Assembly (NCBI RefSeq): GCF_000014565.1
Contig: NC_008268.1
Span: forward strand, 936,001-1,000,000
Direction of reading: 5' to 3'
Origin: Rhodococcus jostii RHA1
GTDB lineage: Bacteria; Actinomycetota; Actinomycetes; Mycobacteriales; Mycobacteriaceae
DNA: 64,000 nucleotides
In this document: one piece after another, positions 8,963-18,063 of the stretch
How the letters are laid out: every line of letters starts with the position of its first letter
Position numbering within the stretch: the stretch's first letter is position 1
Made by a program: the position numbers and the translations under genes
The notes under the pieces: model-generated
Database searches by the model: none
Seen by the model: only the letters and a program-made list of their open reading frames with translations
Told to the model about the DNA's origin: nothing

Positions 8963-9316
8963 TCACAACCCGTCGATGACGGCCCCGAGACGGCTGAGTA
9001 CCGCACGGACGGTGATCCCGTCCTCCGGTCCTGCCAGGTGGGAATCGGGATCGGACACGGCATCTCTCACGACGGCGACGATGCTGCGTTCATCGGTCAG
9101 GTCGATCTCCCGGACCGAGCGTCGCGCAGACGCCACGATGTCGTCCGGAGCCGGGACCTCGGTTTCCACGTCGGCGCGGTAGACCTCGACGTGCATCGTG
9201 CTTTTGCGCACCCGGAATGCGTAGGAGTTACCTTCTGCGGTCCGGCCGAAGCCGTGTGCGTGCGGTCCTACCGTGACGTCTTCGACGGTGAACGTCGGTG
9301 TTTCGGGTATTTCCAC
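8963..9316 (-). CDS. Conserved hypothetical protein (Rv2137c position)
   Basis: A 117-residue acidic protein with no motif I recognise. I use a GTG start at 9316 because GAGGAG lies about 8 bp upstream on the minus strand. The position, between the uppP-side genes and the lppL-pyrD pair, matches M. tuberculosis Rv2137c, a hypothetical gene, so it may be its counterpart, though this is from gene order only. No signal peptide or membrane segment is visible. Confidence 0.7.
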   Translation of the reverse strand: MEIPETPTFTVEDVTVGPHAHGFGRTAEGNSYAFRVRKSTMHVEVYRADVETEVPAPDDIVASARRSVREIDLTDERSIVAVVRDAVSDPDSHLAGPEDGITVRAVLSRLGAVIDGL

Positions 9317-9500
9317 GGTCTTCTCCTCGATGACCTGGGCCGGCGATCGGGAGACCGCCGGGCGCGGGGTCGATGTTTCTCACGGTATCGCCTCGGCACC
9401 CGCTCGGCACCGACCGCATTCGTGGGCGTTTCGCCGATCAGGGATGCTTGTGGGCAGTTGTACAGGTGTAGGTCGATGAGAGAACCCCGAGGAGCAGCAC

Positions 9501-10511
9501 ATGGGTAGACCGGGAGCGCGCGTCGTCGCCTCGTGTATCGGAGTGGCATTTCTAGTGGTCACGGGCTGTTCTTCGAACTCCGACGACGATCAGGCGATCA
9601 CCATTGCGCCCGCGAGTGCCGCGCAGTCGCCGGCTCAGAACACCACGCCTGCCGGTGTCGTCCACCCTGTCGGTCTGCCGATCGAGTCCACCACCTTCGA
9701 CCCCGAGACCCGCACGACCGTCGTACTGGGAGGCGAAGGCAACCAGATCCTGCTGTTCCCGGCCGGCGATTTCGCGGCGGCTGCGCGGGTGATTCCGTTG
9801 GACGCCACCGTCGCGCAGGTCTCCCTCGCCCCCGGTGGTGTGGCGCTGCTCGCCATGAACACCCAGGTAGGACGCCTGGACCTGCGCACCGGCGAGGTGA
9901 CGTTCGTCCCCGCCGACGGCGACGTCCGGTCGGTGGCCCAACTGCCCGACGGACGGCTGGCGATGGGCCTGGGCAATGGCGAGATTCACATCGTCAACAC
10001 CGAGACGAACGAGTCACAGGTGATCGGCGGTCTCACGTCCGTCGACGGACTTGCCGTCGTCGGCGACTCGCTCACCGCTCTCGACCGAGGGCAGACGTCC
10101 GTCACCGCCATCGACGTCCCCGGTGCCGCGCTCGGAGTCGCGCTGCGCGCCGGTGAAGGCGCGACTCAGCTCACGACCGATCACTACGGACGAATCCTCG
10201 TCACCGACACCACCGGCGACGAACTGCTCGCCTACACCACCGACACACTGATGCTCCGCCAGCGGTTCCCCGCCGGGCTCGCGCCGTACGCCGTCGCCTA
10301 CGACGACACCGCCGACCGCGCGTGGGTCACGCTGACCGAGACCAACGAAGTGGTCGGATTCGACCTGTCGAGTGGTGTCGGCGTGGAAACGGCGCGGTAT
10401 CCCACCGTCCGGCAGCCGAACTCTGTCACTGTGGATACCGTGAACGGTGACCTCCTGATCGGTTCCGCGACGGGAGACGGCCTACAGCAGATCCCGACGA
10501 GGAGTTCGTAG
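9501..10511 (+). CDS. lppL: LppL-like lipoprotein with beta-propeller repeats
   Basis: A 336-residue secreted lipoprotein. The signal sequence (RVVASCIGVAFLVVTGC) ends in the lipobox VTGC at about residue 23, followed by a polar linker. The rest has repeated strands such as RVIPLDATVAQVSLAPGG, GDVRSVAQLPDGRLAMG and PNSVTVDTVNGDLLIGS, typical of YncE/SMP-30-like beta-propellers. Gene order next to DUF5703 and pyrD matches Rv2138 (lppL). No catalytic role is evident; a binding or scaffold role at the cell surface is inference. Confidence 0.82.
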   Translation: MGRPGARVVASCIGVAFLVVTGCSSNSDDDQAITIAPASAAQSPAQNTTPAGVVHPVGLPIESTTFDPETRTTVVLGGEGNQILLFPAGDFAAAARVIPLDATVAQVSLAPGGVALLAMNTQVGRLDLRTGEVTFVPADGDVRSVAQLPDGRLAMGLGNGEIHIVNTETNESQVIGGLTSVDGLAVVGDSLTALDRGQTSVTAIDVPGAALGVALRAGEGATQLTTDHYGRILVTDTTGDELLAYTTDTLMLRQRFPAGLAPYAVAYDDTADRAWVTLTETNEVVGFDLSSGVGVETARYPTVRQPNSVTVDTVNGDLLIGSATGDGLQQIPTRSS

Positions 10512-10751
10512 ATGGCATCGCATTCACGTCGACTCCCCTCCGGGTGGGAGATCGAATCCGAGGACTACGAGTACGTGCCGCTTCGGCTGCCACCCGACGT
10601 CACCCGCATCAGCGCTTCGATGAGGTTGGCCATCCAGGCGGAATTCGGTGGCTGGGAGCTGTCCCGGGTCCGCCTGTACTCCGACGGAAGTCGCCGTGTG
10701 CTGCTCAAACGAAGGAAGACCGCTCACCATGTCCCCGACCCCGCAATCTAG
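10512..10751 (+). CDS. DUF5703 family protein
   Basis: A 79-residue protein that starts directly after the lppL stop (TAG then ATG) and overlaps the likely pyrD start by 23 bp. The segment [21 protein letters not shown] and the closing [17 protein letters not shown] are characteristic of the small actinobacterial DUF5703 family. Function is unknown. The tight packing implies co-translation with the lipoprotein and pyrD. Confidence 0.86.
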   Translation: MASHSRRLPSGWEIESEDYEYVPLRLPPDVTRISASMRLAIQAEFGGWELSRVRLYSDGSRRVLLKRRKTAHHVPDPAI

Positions 10752-11832
10752 GGAGACCTCCTTGTACCACCTGCTGTTACGGGTGATGTTCCGCCTTCCT
10801 CCGGAGCGGATCCATCACCTGGCCTTCGCTGCGATGCGCCTGGTCACGCGGTTCTCGCCACTGCGTCAGCTCGTCGGCAAGGTCCTCGTCGTGGACGATC
10901 CGGTACTGCGGAACACCGTGTTCGGACTCGACTTCCCGGCGCCGCTCGGGCTCGCCGCCGGGTTCGACAAGGATGCGACCGGCGTCGACGCGTGGGGGCC
11001 CCTCGGCTTCGGGTTCGCCGAGGTGGGCACCGTCACCGCCCAGGCGCAGCCCGGCAACCCGGCGCCCCGCCTGTTCCGGCTGCCCGCGGACCGCGCCCTG
11101 ATCAACCGGATGGGTTTCAACAATCACGGCGCAGGCAATGCCGCCAATCATCTCCGTCAGCGCCGGGCCGGTGTCCCGATCGGCGCGAACATCGGCAAGA
11201 CCAAGATCGTCGACGCCGCCGACGCGCCGGCCGACTACACGGCGAGCGCGCAACTGCTCGGCCCGCTGGCCGATTTCATGGTGGTCAACGTCAGCTCCCC
11301 GAACACCCCGGGACTGCGGGACCTGCAGGCCGTCGAATCTCTCCGGCCTCTCCTGCGTGCCGTTCTCGACTGCGTGACCGTCCCGGTTCTCGTGAAGATC
11401 GCACCCGACCTGTCCGACGACGACGTCGACGCGGTCGCGGATCTCGCGCTCGAACTCGGCCTGGCGGGCATTGTCGCGACCAACACGACGATCCGCCGAG
11501 ACGGGCTGAACACCCCGGACGCCGAGGTGTCGGCGATCGGCGCGGGCGGGTTGTCGGGACCTCCGGTCGCCGAACGATCCCTCGAGGTCCTCCGCCGCCT
11601 GCACGCGCGGGTGGGTGATCGTCTGGTGCTGATCTCCGTCGGCGGCATCGAGACCGTCGACCAGGCATGGGAACGGATCCTGGCCGGGGCGTCCCTCGTG
11701 CAGGGTTACACCGGATTCATCTACGGCGGGCCGTTCTGGGCGCGCCGCATCCACAAGGGGCTGGCCCGGAAGGTGCGCGAGGCCGGCTACTCCTCCGTCG
11801 CCGATGCGGTCGGCGCCGGCGCCGTTCGCTGA
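10729..11832 (+). CDS. pyrD: Quinone-dependent dihydroorotate dehydrogenase
   Basis: Class 2 PyrD, the membrane-associated flavoenzyme that oxidises dihydroorotate to orotate in pyrimidine synthesis and passes electrons to quinone. The hydrophobic N-terminal helices ([21 protein letters not shown]) are the quinone tunnel. [15 protein letters not shown] and [10 protein letters not shown] are FMN and substrate loops, and [12 protein letters not shown] carries the class 2 catalytic serine. ISVGGIET and [12 protein letters not shown] bind FMN phosphate. The ATG at 10729 is chosen; a TTG at 10762 with AGGGAG seven bases upstream is a credible alternative closer to the homologues' N-terminus. Confidence 0.95.
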   Translation: MSPTPQSRETSLYHLLLRVMFRLPPERIHHLAFAAMRLVTRFSPLRQLVGKVLVVDDPVLRNTVFGLDFPAPLGLAAGFDKDATGVDAWGPLGFGFAEVGTVTAQAQPGNPAPRLFRLPADRALINRMGFNNHGAGNAANHLRQRRAGVPIGANIGKTKIVDAADAPADYTASAQLLGPLADFMVVNVSSPNTPGLRDLQAVESLRPLLRAVLDCVTVPVLVKIAPDLSDDDVDAVADLALELGLAGIVATNTTIRRDGLNTPDAEVSAIGAGGLSGPPVAERSLEVLRRLHARVGDRLVLISVGGIETVDQAWERILAGASLVQGYTGFIYGGPFWARRIHKGLARKVREAGYSSVADAVGAGAVR

Positions 11833-11851
11833 CACGGACCGCACACAGACC

Positions 11852-11886
11852 GGTGGCCGGCGAATCCAGAGGATTCGCCGGCCACC
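11852..11886. terminator. Bidirectional terminator after pyrD
   Basis: A perfect 16-bp inverted repeat (GGTGGCCGGCGAATCC and its complement) with a 3-base AGA loop lies between the convergent pyrD and PEBP genes. The T tract after it is short. It could serve both genes. Confidence 0.75.
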
Positions 11887-11909
11887 CGTGTCTTTCCGGA
11901 GTTGCCGAG

Positions 11910-12440
11910 CTACTGCTCGTATGTCCCCTGGATCGTCGCGCGAGCGATCGCATGCGAGAACAGGTTGAAACCCAGGAATGCCGGTGTCGAATCGGCCGTG
12001 ACCCCGTCGAGGGTCTCCACGTCGAGCGCGTGGACCGCGAAGATGTAGCGGTGCGGACCGTGCCCTTCCGGCGGGGCCGCGCCGAGGAAGCGACGCAATC
12101 CGGCGTCGTTCTTCAGCGTGATCGCACCGCTCGGGAGCCCGGTTCCGTCGTCGTCGCCTGCACCGCTCACCAGCGTGGTCGTGTCGGCCGGAATGTTGGC
12201 AACAGCCCAGTGCCAGAATCCGGACGCCGTCGGCGCGTCGGGGTCGTACACCGTCACCGCGAAGCTCTTGGTCTCGGCGGGGAACCCCGACCACGACAGC
12301 TGCGGTGAGTTGTCGTAGCCGCCGGCGCCGAAGATCCCGCTGACCTGCTCCTTGTTCAGCGGCTGCCCGTCGGTGACGTCGGTGGAGGTCAGCTCGAAAC
12401 TCGGCAGGTCGGGAAGTGCCTCGTACGGGTCGTGTGACAT
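11910..12440 (-). CDS. YbhB/YbcL family PEBP-like protein
   Basis: A 176-residue phosphatidylethanolamine-binding-protein fold. The two conserved ligand-pocket segments are visible: [20 protein letters not shown] (DPDxP and the HW pair) and [12 protein letters not shown] (GPHRY). The ATG at 12440 has GAGAGG 6 bp upstream. The position next to pyrD and an M20 peptidase matches Rv2140c, a mycobacterial PEBP. The ligand and role are not evident; bacterial members have been proposed to bind lipids or inhibit proteases or kinases. No signal peptide. Confidence 0.92.
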   Translation of the reverse strand: MSHDPYEALPDLPSFELTSTDVTDGQPLNKEQVSGIFGAGGYDNSPQLSWSGFPAETKSFAVTVYDPDAPTASGFWHWAVANIPADTTTLVSGAGDDDGTGLPSGAITLKNDAGLRRFLGAAPPEGHGPHRYIFAVHALDVETLDGVTADSTPAFLGFNLFSHAIARATIQGTYEQ

Positions 12441-12474
12441 GCGTTTCCTCTCTTGTCGCGTATCGGTTCTCGGA

Positions 12475-13827
12475 TCAGCTGTGGAGCAGAAAATGTTCCA
12501 GCACGCGTGTACCGAACAGTAGTGCGTCGACCGGTACCCGTTCGTCGACACCGTGGAACAACGCGCTGAAATCCAGGTCGGCGGGCAGCTGCAGCGGAGC
12601 GAACCCGAAGCACCGGATGCCGAGCTTCGCGAACGCCTTGGCGTCGGTTCCACCCGACAGCATGTAGGGCACGGTCCGGGCACCGGGATCGTGCGCGAGG
12701 ATCGCGTCGTTCATGGCGTCGACCAGATGCCCGTCGAAGGTCGTCTCGTAGGAATCGAGCTTCGTGATCCATTCACGCTGGACGTCCGGTCCGATGAGCT
12801 CGTCGACAGTCGCCTCGAACTCGGCCTGCCTGCCGGGCAGGATCCGGCAGTCGACGACGGCCTCCGCGGTCTGCGGGATGACGTTGGCCTTGTAGCCGGC
12901 CGAGAGCATGGTCGGGTTCGCGGTGTCGCGGAGGGTGGCGCCGATGATGTTGGCGATGGTGCCGAGTTTCGCGAGGGTGCCGTCGAGGTCGGGCGACTTC
13001 GGGTCGAAGTCGAGTCCGGTCTCCGCACCCGCCGCTTCGAGGAATTCGGCCACCGAATCGGAGATGACCAACGGGAAGGTGTGCGCACCCAGCCGGGCGA
13101 CCGCCTGCGCCAGGATGGTGACGGCGTTGTCGGTGTGCAGGAACGAACCGTGCCCGGCCCGGCCCTTTGCCGTCAGCCGCATCCATCCGAGACCCTTCTC
13201 AGCGGTCTCGACGAGATAGAGCCTGCGGTCGGTGCCGTCCGGTCGCGGAACGGTCAGGGAGAAACCGCCGACCTCACCGACCGCTTCCGTCACACCCTCG
13301 AACAGATCGGGACGATTCTCGACGAGCCACTGGCAGCCGTACTTGCCACCGGCCTCCTCGTCGGCGACGAAGGCGAACACGAGGTCGCGGGGAGGAACGA
13401 TTCCCTCGGCCTTGAACTGGCGGGCCACCGCCAGGATCATCCCGACCATGTCCTTCATATCGACGGCGCCGCGACCCCACACGTATCCGTCCTCGACGGC
13501 TCCGGAGAACGGGTGGACGCGCCAGTCGGCCGGCTCGGCGGGAACGACGTCGAGGTGGCCGTGCAGCATGAGGGCGCCACGGTCGGGGTTCGAGCCCTTC
13601 AGCCGCGCGAACACGTTGCCGCGGCCCGGCGCACCCGACTCCACGTACTCGGTCTCGTAACCCACTTCCTGCAGCTGGGCCGCCACCCACTCCGCACACT
13701 CGCGTTCGCCCTTCGTCGTGGCGAGCTCTCCGGTGTTGGACGTGTCGAAGCGGATCAATGAACTGACGAGATCCACGACTTCGGCTTCGGCGCGACCCTG
13801 GCCTGCGGTTTCCTGTGTAGTTGGCAC
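12475..13827 (-). CDS. M20/M25/M40 family metallo-hydrolase
   Basis: A 450-residue di-zinc peptidase/deacylase of the DapE/ArgE-like M20 family. Metal and catalytic motifs are [10 protein letters not shown] (His and catalytic Asp), [11 protein letters not shown] (bridging Asp) and [11 protein letters not shown] (general-base Glu pair). The dimerisation domain lies between about residues 200 and 330, and the last metal His is in [11 protein letters not shown]. The GTG at 13827 follows an AGGAAAG. It corresponds to Rv2141c by context. The substrate is unknown: peptidase, carboxypeptidase and N-acyl amino acid hydrolase all fit. Confidence 0.92.
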   Translation of the reverse strand: MPTTQETAGQGRAEAEVVDLVSSLIRFDTSNTGELATTKGERECAEWVAAQLQEVGYETEYVESGAPGRGNVFARLKGSNPDRGALMLHGHLDVVPAEPADWRVHPFSGAVEDGYVWGRGAVDMKDMVGMILAVARQFKAEGIVPPRDLVFAFVADEEAGGKYGCQWLVENRPDLFEGVTEAVGEVGGFSLTVPRPDGTDRRLYLVETAEKGLGWMRLTAKGRAGHGSFLHTDNAVTILAQAVARLGAHTFPLVISDSVAEFLEAAGAETGLDFDPKSPDLDGTLAKLGTIANIIGATLRDTANPTMLSAGYKANVIPQTAEAVVDCRILPGRQAEFEATVDELIGPDVQREWITKLDSYETTFDGHLVDAMNDAILAHDPGARTVPYMLSGGTDAKAFAKLGIRCFGFAPLQLPADLDFSALFHGVDERVPVDALLFGTRVLEHFLLHS

Positions 13828-13938
13828 TCCACTTTCCTACCACCGCAGCAGCGGAAACGCTCAGGTGAGAGGGGCGATTTGGGCCGTGGCGGTTCATCGG
13901 TTAATCTTTTGCAGCACCCAGGAAATGGGGGCAGGCAA

Positions 13939-14024
13939 GTCCGAGTGGCGGAATGGCAGACGCGCTAGCTTGAGGTGCTAGTGTCCTATTAACGGACGTG
14001 GGGGTTCAAGTCCCCCCTCGGACA
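13939..14024 (+). tRNA. tRNA-Leu (GAG anticodon)
   Basis: An 86-nt type II tRNA. The acceptor arm gtccgag pairs with ctcggac, the anticodon stem ctagc/gctag encloses loop ttGAGgt, and the T-arm contains gggggttcaagtccccc. The long variable arm (gtcc...ggac) is typical of leucine tRNAs. The discriminator base is A and CCA is not encoded. It decodes CUC/CUU. Confidence 0.96.
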
Positions 14025-14045
14025 CTCTGAGTTGAGACAGACGAA

Positions 14046-14074
14046 AAGGCCCCGGTTCATCGAACCGGGGCCTT
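14046..14074 (+). terminator. Terminator after tRNA-Leu
   Basis: A 13-bp perfect stem (AAGGCCCCGGTTC) with loop ATC, followed by cttcttcg. It lies 22 bp after the tRNA and just before the SDR start, so it should separate the two transcripts. Confidence 0.85.
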
Positions 14075-14096
14075 CTTCGTGAGAGGGCGAAGTTCG

Positions 14097-15551
14097 ATGG
14101 GTGAAACAGCGACGACGATCGATCCGGCGGATCTCGAAATCTGCCTGAAGGTTCTCGATCAGGCGGCGGAACTCGACGACGCGGATCCCGATGCCGTCAC
14201 GGTCCAGCGCGCCGTCGGTCACCTCTTCAAGAAGTTGAAGAAGCGCAGGCGGATCGCGGCCCGCGACGCCGTCTCCGAGGCCGACCGTCAGGTCGTCGCC
14301 GCGACCGCCACCGGTTCCCCCGATCGGATCGACGACGAGACCGCGGGCATCCCCCTCACGTCGAACGCCGACGGCGCATCCGCGGGCACCCTGATCCGGC
14401 CCCGCCCGTGCTACATCTGCAAGCAGCGGTACACCCGGGTCGACGCCTTCTACCACCAGCTGTGCCCCGACTGCGCGGCGAAGAGCCGTGCCAAGCGGGA
14501 CGCGCGCGCCGACCTCACCGGACGCCGGGCGCTGCTGACCGGCGGTCGCGCCAAGATCGGCATGTACATCGCGCTGCGGTTGCTCCGCGACGGAGCCCAC
14601 ACGACGATCACGACACGCTTCCCCAACGACGCCATCCGCCGCTTCAAGGCGATGGAGGACAGCAGCGAGTGGATCCATCGGCTGCGCGTCGTCGGTATCG
14701 ATCTGCGCGACCCGGCGCAGGTCGTCGCGCTGGCCGACTCCGTTGCCGCGCAGGGCCCGCTGGACATCCTGATCAACAACGCCGCACAGACGGTGCGACG
14801 TTCCCCCGGCGCCTACAGCGCGCTCGCCGATGCCGAGTCCGGCGCCCTTCCCTCCGGCGACCTGCCCGACGTCCTGACGTTCGGCAAGACGAGCGACGCC
14901 CACCCGGCGGCACTCGCCGGTTCGCTGTCCGACGTGTCCGCGATGGCGGGCGCCGCACTGTCCCCCGACGCGGTGAGCTCACTCGCACTGGTCGCGAAGT
15001 CGGCATCCCCCGATCGCATCGACCAGGGTCTGGCGATCGACGCCGGCGGACTCCTGCCCGACCTCGCGCACACGAACAGCTGGGTCCAGACGGTCGAGGA
15101 AGTCGACCCGATCGAGCTGCTCGAGGTGCAGTTGTGCAACTCGGTCGCCCCGTTCATCCTCGTGTCCCGACTGCGGCCCGCGATGGCGGCCGCAGGCGCC
15201 CGACGCAAGTACGTGGTGAACGTCTCCGCGATGGAGGGCCAGTTCAGCCGCGCCTACAAGGGTCCGGGGCACCCGCACACCAATATGGCGAAGGCCGCGC
15301 TGAACATGCTCACCCGCACCAGCGCCAAGGAGATGCTCGACGACGGCATCCTCATGACCGCAGTGGACACCGGATGGATCACCGACGAGCGGCCGCATTA
15401 CACCAAGATGCGCCTGGCCGACGAGGGTTTCCACGCCCCCCTCGACCTCGTCGACGGCGCCGCCCGCGTCTACGACCCCATCGTCCAGGGCGAGCAGGGC
15501 GTCGATCTCCACGGGTGCTTCCTGAAGGACTACGAACCCTCACCCTGGTGA
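14097..15551 (+). CDS. Atypical SDR oxidoreductase with N-terminal zinc ribbon
   Basis: A 484-residue protein. Residues 1-100 are acidic/basic helical sequence; Cys105, Cys108, Cys123 and Cys126 (CYIC...CPDC) form an apparent zinc ribbon. From residue 143 a Rossmann SDR domain begins (ALLTGGRAKIGMYIA), with a normal NNAA motif (DILINNAAQ). About 100 extra residues follow NNAA. The Ser of NVSAMEG is present, but the canonical YxxxK is TNMAK, so the catalytic Tyr position is Thr395 while Lys399 stays. The ATG at 14097 has GAGAGGG upstream; a GTG at 14079 is less likely. Substrate unknown. Confidence 0.85.
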   Translation: MGETATTIDPADLEICLKVLDQAAELDDADPDAVTVQRAVGHLFKKLKKRRRIAARDAVSEADRQVVAATATGSPDRIDDETAGIPLTSNADGASAGTLIRPRPCYICKQRYTRVDAFYHQLCPDCAAKSRAKRDARADLTGRRALLTGGRAKIGMYIALRLLRDGAHTTITTRFPNDAIRRFKAMEDSSEWIHRLRVVGIDLRDPAQVVALADSVAAQGPLDILINNAAQTVRRSPGAYSALADAESGALPSGDLPDVLTFGKTSDAHPAALAGSLSDVSAMAGAALSPDAVSSLALVAKSASPDRIDQGLAIDAGGLLPDLAHTNSWVQTVEEVDPIELLEVQLCNSVAPFILVSRLRPAMAAAGARRKYVVNVSAMEGQFSRAYKGPGHPHTNMAKAALNMLTRTSAKEMLDDGILMTAVDTGWITDERPHYTKMRLADEGFHAPLDLVDGAARVYDPIVQGEQGVDLHGCFLKDYEPSPW

Positions 15552-15655
15552 TCGAGCACCGCTCGGGTCCGCCTACGAGAGCATCGACACAGCCGCAGCA
15601 CTCTCCGGCACGGGGATAATAGGGTCGTACCGATACCTGCAAATGGAGGCGCTTC

Positions 15656-16072
15656 ATGGCGATAGCCGTTGTCCACCGAGACAGCCCGGAAGGCCGGGCG
15701 GCCATCGTCCACGCCGCCCGCGAGGCTGTGCAACGACGGGAACAGCTGCTCGTCCTCCACGTCCTCGACGACGACCCCGGGCAGGACGCCGAGTCCGACC
15801 GGTCCGCCTTGCGCGCCGAGATCCAGGCGACGCTCGAGGGCGGCGGGGTCGGCGAGTCGTCGTGGGAACTGCGCACCAACGAACACGACGGCGATCAGGT
15901 GAGCGCACTGTGCGCGCTGGTGGACAGCAGCGGTGCGGATCTGCTCGTCGTGGGTACCCGGCGGATGTCCCCGATCGGCAAGTTCCTCCTGGAACGGTGG
16001 CTGCAGCGCCTCCTGCTCGAGGTCGACATTCCGATTCTGGTGGTCAAGGAAGACGTGCGCGGCACCGCCTGA
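15656..16072 (+). CDS. Universal stress protein family
   Basis: A 138-residue single-domain UspA-like protein. The N-terminal AIAVVHRDSPEGRAAIVHAARE and the C-terminal GADLLVVGTRRMSPIGKFLLERWLQRLLLEVDIPILVVKE are the conserved strands and helices. The ATP-binding Gly motif (G-2x-G-9x-G-S/T) is only partly kept: the final glycine is not obvious, so nucleotide binding is uncertain. An AAATGGAGG stretch lies upstream of the ATG. It probably acts in the cytoplasm in stress adaptation, as family members do. Confidence 0.88.
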   Translation: MAIAVVHRDSPEGRAAIVHAAREAVQRREQLLVLHVLDDDPGQDAESDRSALRAEIQATLEGGGVGESSWELRTNEHDGDQVSALCALVDSSGADLLVVGTRRMSPIGKFLLERWLQRLLLEVDIPILVVKEDVRGTA

Positions 16073-16149
16073 GCCCGTTACCCGGCGGATCCGGCCGGGC
16101 GACGCCTACGATGGCGTAGGGGGGAACTTCGGATGTCAGGGGTGCATCG

Positions 16150-16557
16150 ATGGGGAGCGTCTTCTACGAGGTCGTCGCCGACGCCACTGCCGTCGCGCAC
16201 CTGATCTTCATCCTCTACGTCGTGTGCGGCGGGTTTCTCGCCTGGCACTGGCCGCGCACCATCGCCCTCCACGTCGCTGCGGTGGCCTGGGGATTCACCG
16301 GTCTCCTCGTCGGCATCGACTGTCCGCTGACGCATGTGGAGAGCTGGGCCCGGGTCCGCGCCGGGCAGGACCCACTCCCCTCGTCCGGGTTCATCTCCCA
16401 CTACCTCACCGGGGTCGTCTACCCGGAATCCGCCGCGGGAGCGATCCAAACTCTCGTCGCGCTCGGCGTCGTCACCTCGTGGGTCGGCTACGTCGTCCTG
16501 CGACTCCGCACCCGGGTGCCCCTCGCACCCACCCATCCGGGCGGCACCGGAGCCTGA
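16150..16557 (+). CDS. DUF2784 domain-containing membrane protein
   Basis: A 135-residue membrane protein of the DUF2784 family, function unknown. Three or four hydrophobic segments are seen: TAVAHLIFILYVVCGGFLAW, TIALHVAAVAWGFTGLLVGI and TLVALGVVTSWVGYVVL. Between them lies the family-typical loop CPLTHVESWARVRAG. It begins 78 bp after the universal stress protein gene and ends 36 bp before the next, so all may share a transcript. Confidence 0.88.
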   Translation: MGSVFYEVVADATAVAHLIFILYVVCGGFLAWHWPRTIALHVAAVAWGFTGLLVGIDCPLTHVESWARVRAGQDPLPSSGFISHYLTGVVYPESAAGAIQTLVALGVVTSWVGYVVLRLRTRVPLAPTHPGGTGA

Positions 16558-16593
16558 GCGCGTCCTTACCCTACCGCCGAGTAGGGTCGTGCC

Positions 16594-17838
16594 ATGACAG
16601 ACAGCGCACGTGAATTGGACCTCGTCGTGTACGGGGCCACCGGCTTCGTCGGCAAGCTTCTGGCCGACTATCTCGCACAGCACGCACCAGAAGGCGTGCG
16701 GATCGCGCTCGCGGGGCGCACAGCCGCCAAGCTCGAAGCGGTGCGGTCCTCGCTCGGACCTCGCGCGGCCGAGTGGCCCGTCATCGTCGCGAACTCCGAC
16801 GACGCCGCGTCACTCGCAGCGTTGGCGGCACGCACCCGCGTGGTCGCGACGACGGTCGGGCCCTACGCCAAGTACGGTCACGCCCTCGCCTCGGTCTGCG
16901 CCGAGGCGGGCACCGACTACGTCGACCTCACCGGGGAGGTGTTGTTCGTCCGCGAGAGCATCGACGCCAACCACGAACGGGCCCGCGAGACCGGCGCCCG
17001 CATCGTCCATTCCTGTGGATTCGACTCCATTCCGTCCGATCTCGGGGTGCACGTCCTGCACGAGAAGGTCCAGGAGGACGGCGCCGGCGAACTCACCGAC
17101 ACCACGCTGGTGGTCACGTCCGTGCGGGGCGGCGTCAGCGGCGGCACGATCGATTCGCTGCGCACGCAGGTGGACGTATCGAAGAAGGATCCGGCGCTAC
17201 GCCGTCTCGCGGCTTCGCCGTACTCCATGAGCCCCGACCGCTCGAAGGAACCGGACCTCGGCAAGCAATCCGACATGAGCGTGGTCAAGGGCGAGGACAT
17301 CGCGCCCGGTCTGAAGGGGTGGAAGGCACCCTTCTTCATGGGCCCCTACAACACGCGCGTCGTGCGCCGCAGCAACGCGCTCCGCGACTGGGCCTACGGC
17401 CGGAAGTTCAAATACCGGGAGGTCATGAATGTCGGGAGCTCCCCGATCACACCGGTGATCGCGGGTGCGGTGGCCGCGGGCCTCGGCGGGATGATCGTCG
17501 GAATGGCCCTCCCGCCCACCCGGTACGTCCTCGACCGCGTTCTGCCCTCACCGGGCGACGGTCCCAGCGAGGAGGCGCAACGCAAGGGCCACTTCACCAT
17601 GGACGTGTACACGACCACCAGCACGGGCGCGCGCTATACGTCGCGGGTGAAGGCGAAGGGCGACCCCGGATACAGCGCCACCGCGGTGATGCTCGGCGAA
17701 TCCGCGTTGAGCCTCGCCCTCGGCGGCGATGCACTACCGGACGCCACCGGTGTCCTCACCCCCGCGACGGCACTGGGCGACGTCCTGGTGACACGGCTGC
17801 GCGACGCGGGCTTCGAGATCTCTGCACGCAAACTGTGA
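16594..17838 (+). CDS. Saccharopine dehydrogenase-like / trans-acting enoyl reductase family protein
   Basis: A 414-residue protein with an N-terminal Rossmann fold (DLVVYGATGFVGKLLADYLA, GxxGxxG-like). The segment TTVGPYAKYGHALASVCAEAGTDYVDLTGE is the hallmark of the saccharopine dehydrogenase/trans-acting enoyl reductase group. A hydrophobic patch near residue 290 (TPVIAGAVAAGLGGMIVGMAL) may contact membrane or lipid substrate. Mycobacterial relatives (Rv2953, Rv2449c types) include a trans-acting enoyl reductase of phthiocerol/phenolglycolipid synthesis. No polyketide synthase is nearby, so the substrate is open. A strong hairpin follows the stop. Confidence 0.88.
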   Translation: MTDSARELDLVVYGATGFVGKLLADYLAQHAPEGVRIALAGRTAAKLEAVRSSLGPRAAEWPVIVANSDDAASLAALAARTRVVATTVGPYAKYGHALASVCAEAGTDYVDLTGEVLFVRESIDANHERARETGARIVHSCGFDSIPSDLGVHVLHEKVQEDGAGELTDTTLVVTSVRGGVSGGTIDSLRTQVDVSKKDPALRRLAASPYSMSPDRSKEPDLGKQSDMSVVKGEDIAPGLKGWKAPFFMGPYNTRVVRRSNALRDWAYGRKFKYREVMNVGSSPITPVIAGAVAAGLGGMIVGMALPPTRYVLDRVLPSPGDGPSEEAQRKGHFTMDVYTTTSTGARYTSRVKAKGDPGYSATAVMLGESALSLALGGDALPDATGVLTPATALGDVLVTRLRDAGFEISARKL

Positions 17839-17844
17839 GCGGTT

Positions 17845-17871
17845 GGGCGCGTGTGAAGATGACACGCGCCC
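17845..17871 (+). terminator. Terminator after the enoyl-reductase-like gene
   Basis: A perfect 10-bp stem GGGCGCGTGT/ACACGCGCCC with a 7-base loop starts 6 bp after the stop codon. The following sequence is C-rich rather than T-rich, as is common in high-G+C genomes. Confidence 0.75.
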
Positions 17872-17896
17872 ACCCCTCCCGCTAATGTCGACCCTT

Positions 17897-17916
17897 GTGC
17901 GCGGACAGCCGCGCAC
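17897..17916 (+). promoter_or_regulatory. 5'-leader hairpin upstream of the Cys leader peptide
   Basis: GTGCGCGG-ACAG-CCGCGCAC forms a perfect 8-bp stem and 4-base loop, 24 bp before the leader-peptide start. It could be part of the leader RNA structure or lie in the promoter region; nothing decides between these. Confidence 0.4.
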
Positions 17917-17940
17917 GCGACGAGAGACACGGGAGTCCGA

Positions 17941-18042
17941 GTGAACGGCACGAGCGCGCAGGCAGGCCCCGCGGCCTCGCTCGCCCTCATGCCCTTCTGG
18001 CCCTCCCGCCGAGGCCATGCCTTCGACCAGGGATGTTGCTGA
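17941..18042 (+). CDS. Putative cysteine-rich-end leader peptide (uORF)
   Basis: A 33-codon open frame starts at GTG 17941 with GGGAG about 6 bp upstream and ends Asp-Gln-Gly-Cys-Cys-stop (tgt tgc tga at 18034-18042). An in-frame ATG at 17989 would give a 17-residue form without a good ribosome site. The 7-bp hairpin at 18041-18060 begins inside the stop codon. Adjacent Cys codons at the very end, followed at once by a hairpin and then a sulfur-type exporter gene, are what a ribosome-stalling attenuator looks like. Cys-codon uORFs are known upstream of mycobacterial sulfur genes. Translation is inferred. Confidence 0.6.
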   Translation: MNGTSAQAGPAASLALMPFWPSRRGHAFDQGCC

Positions 18043-18063
18043 CCAGCCTGCTCGCTGGTCTTT
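18041..18063 (+). terminator. Attenuator-like hairpin overlapping the leader stop codon
   Basis: GACCAGC-CTGCTC-GCTGGTC is a perfect 7-bp stem with a 6-base loop followed by TTT. It starts one base into the stop codon of the Cys leader peptide. A ribosome finishing the peptide or stalled at the two Cys codons would contact its left arm, so folding could depend on Cys-tRNA supply. It ends 40 bp before the exporter start. Confidence 0.55.
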
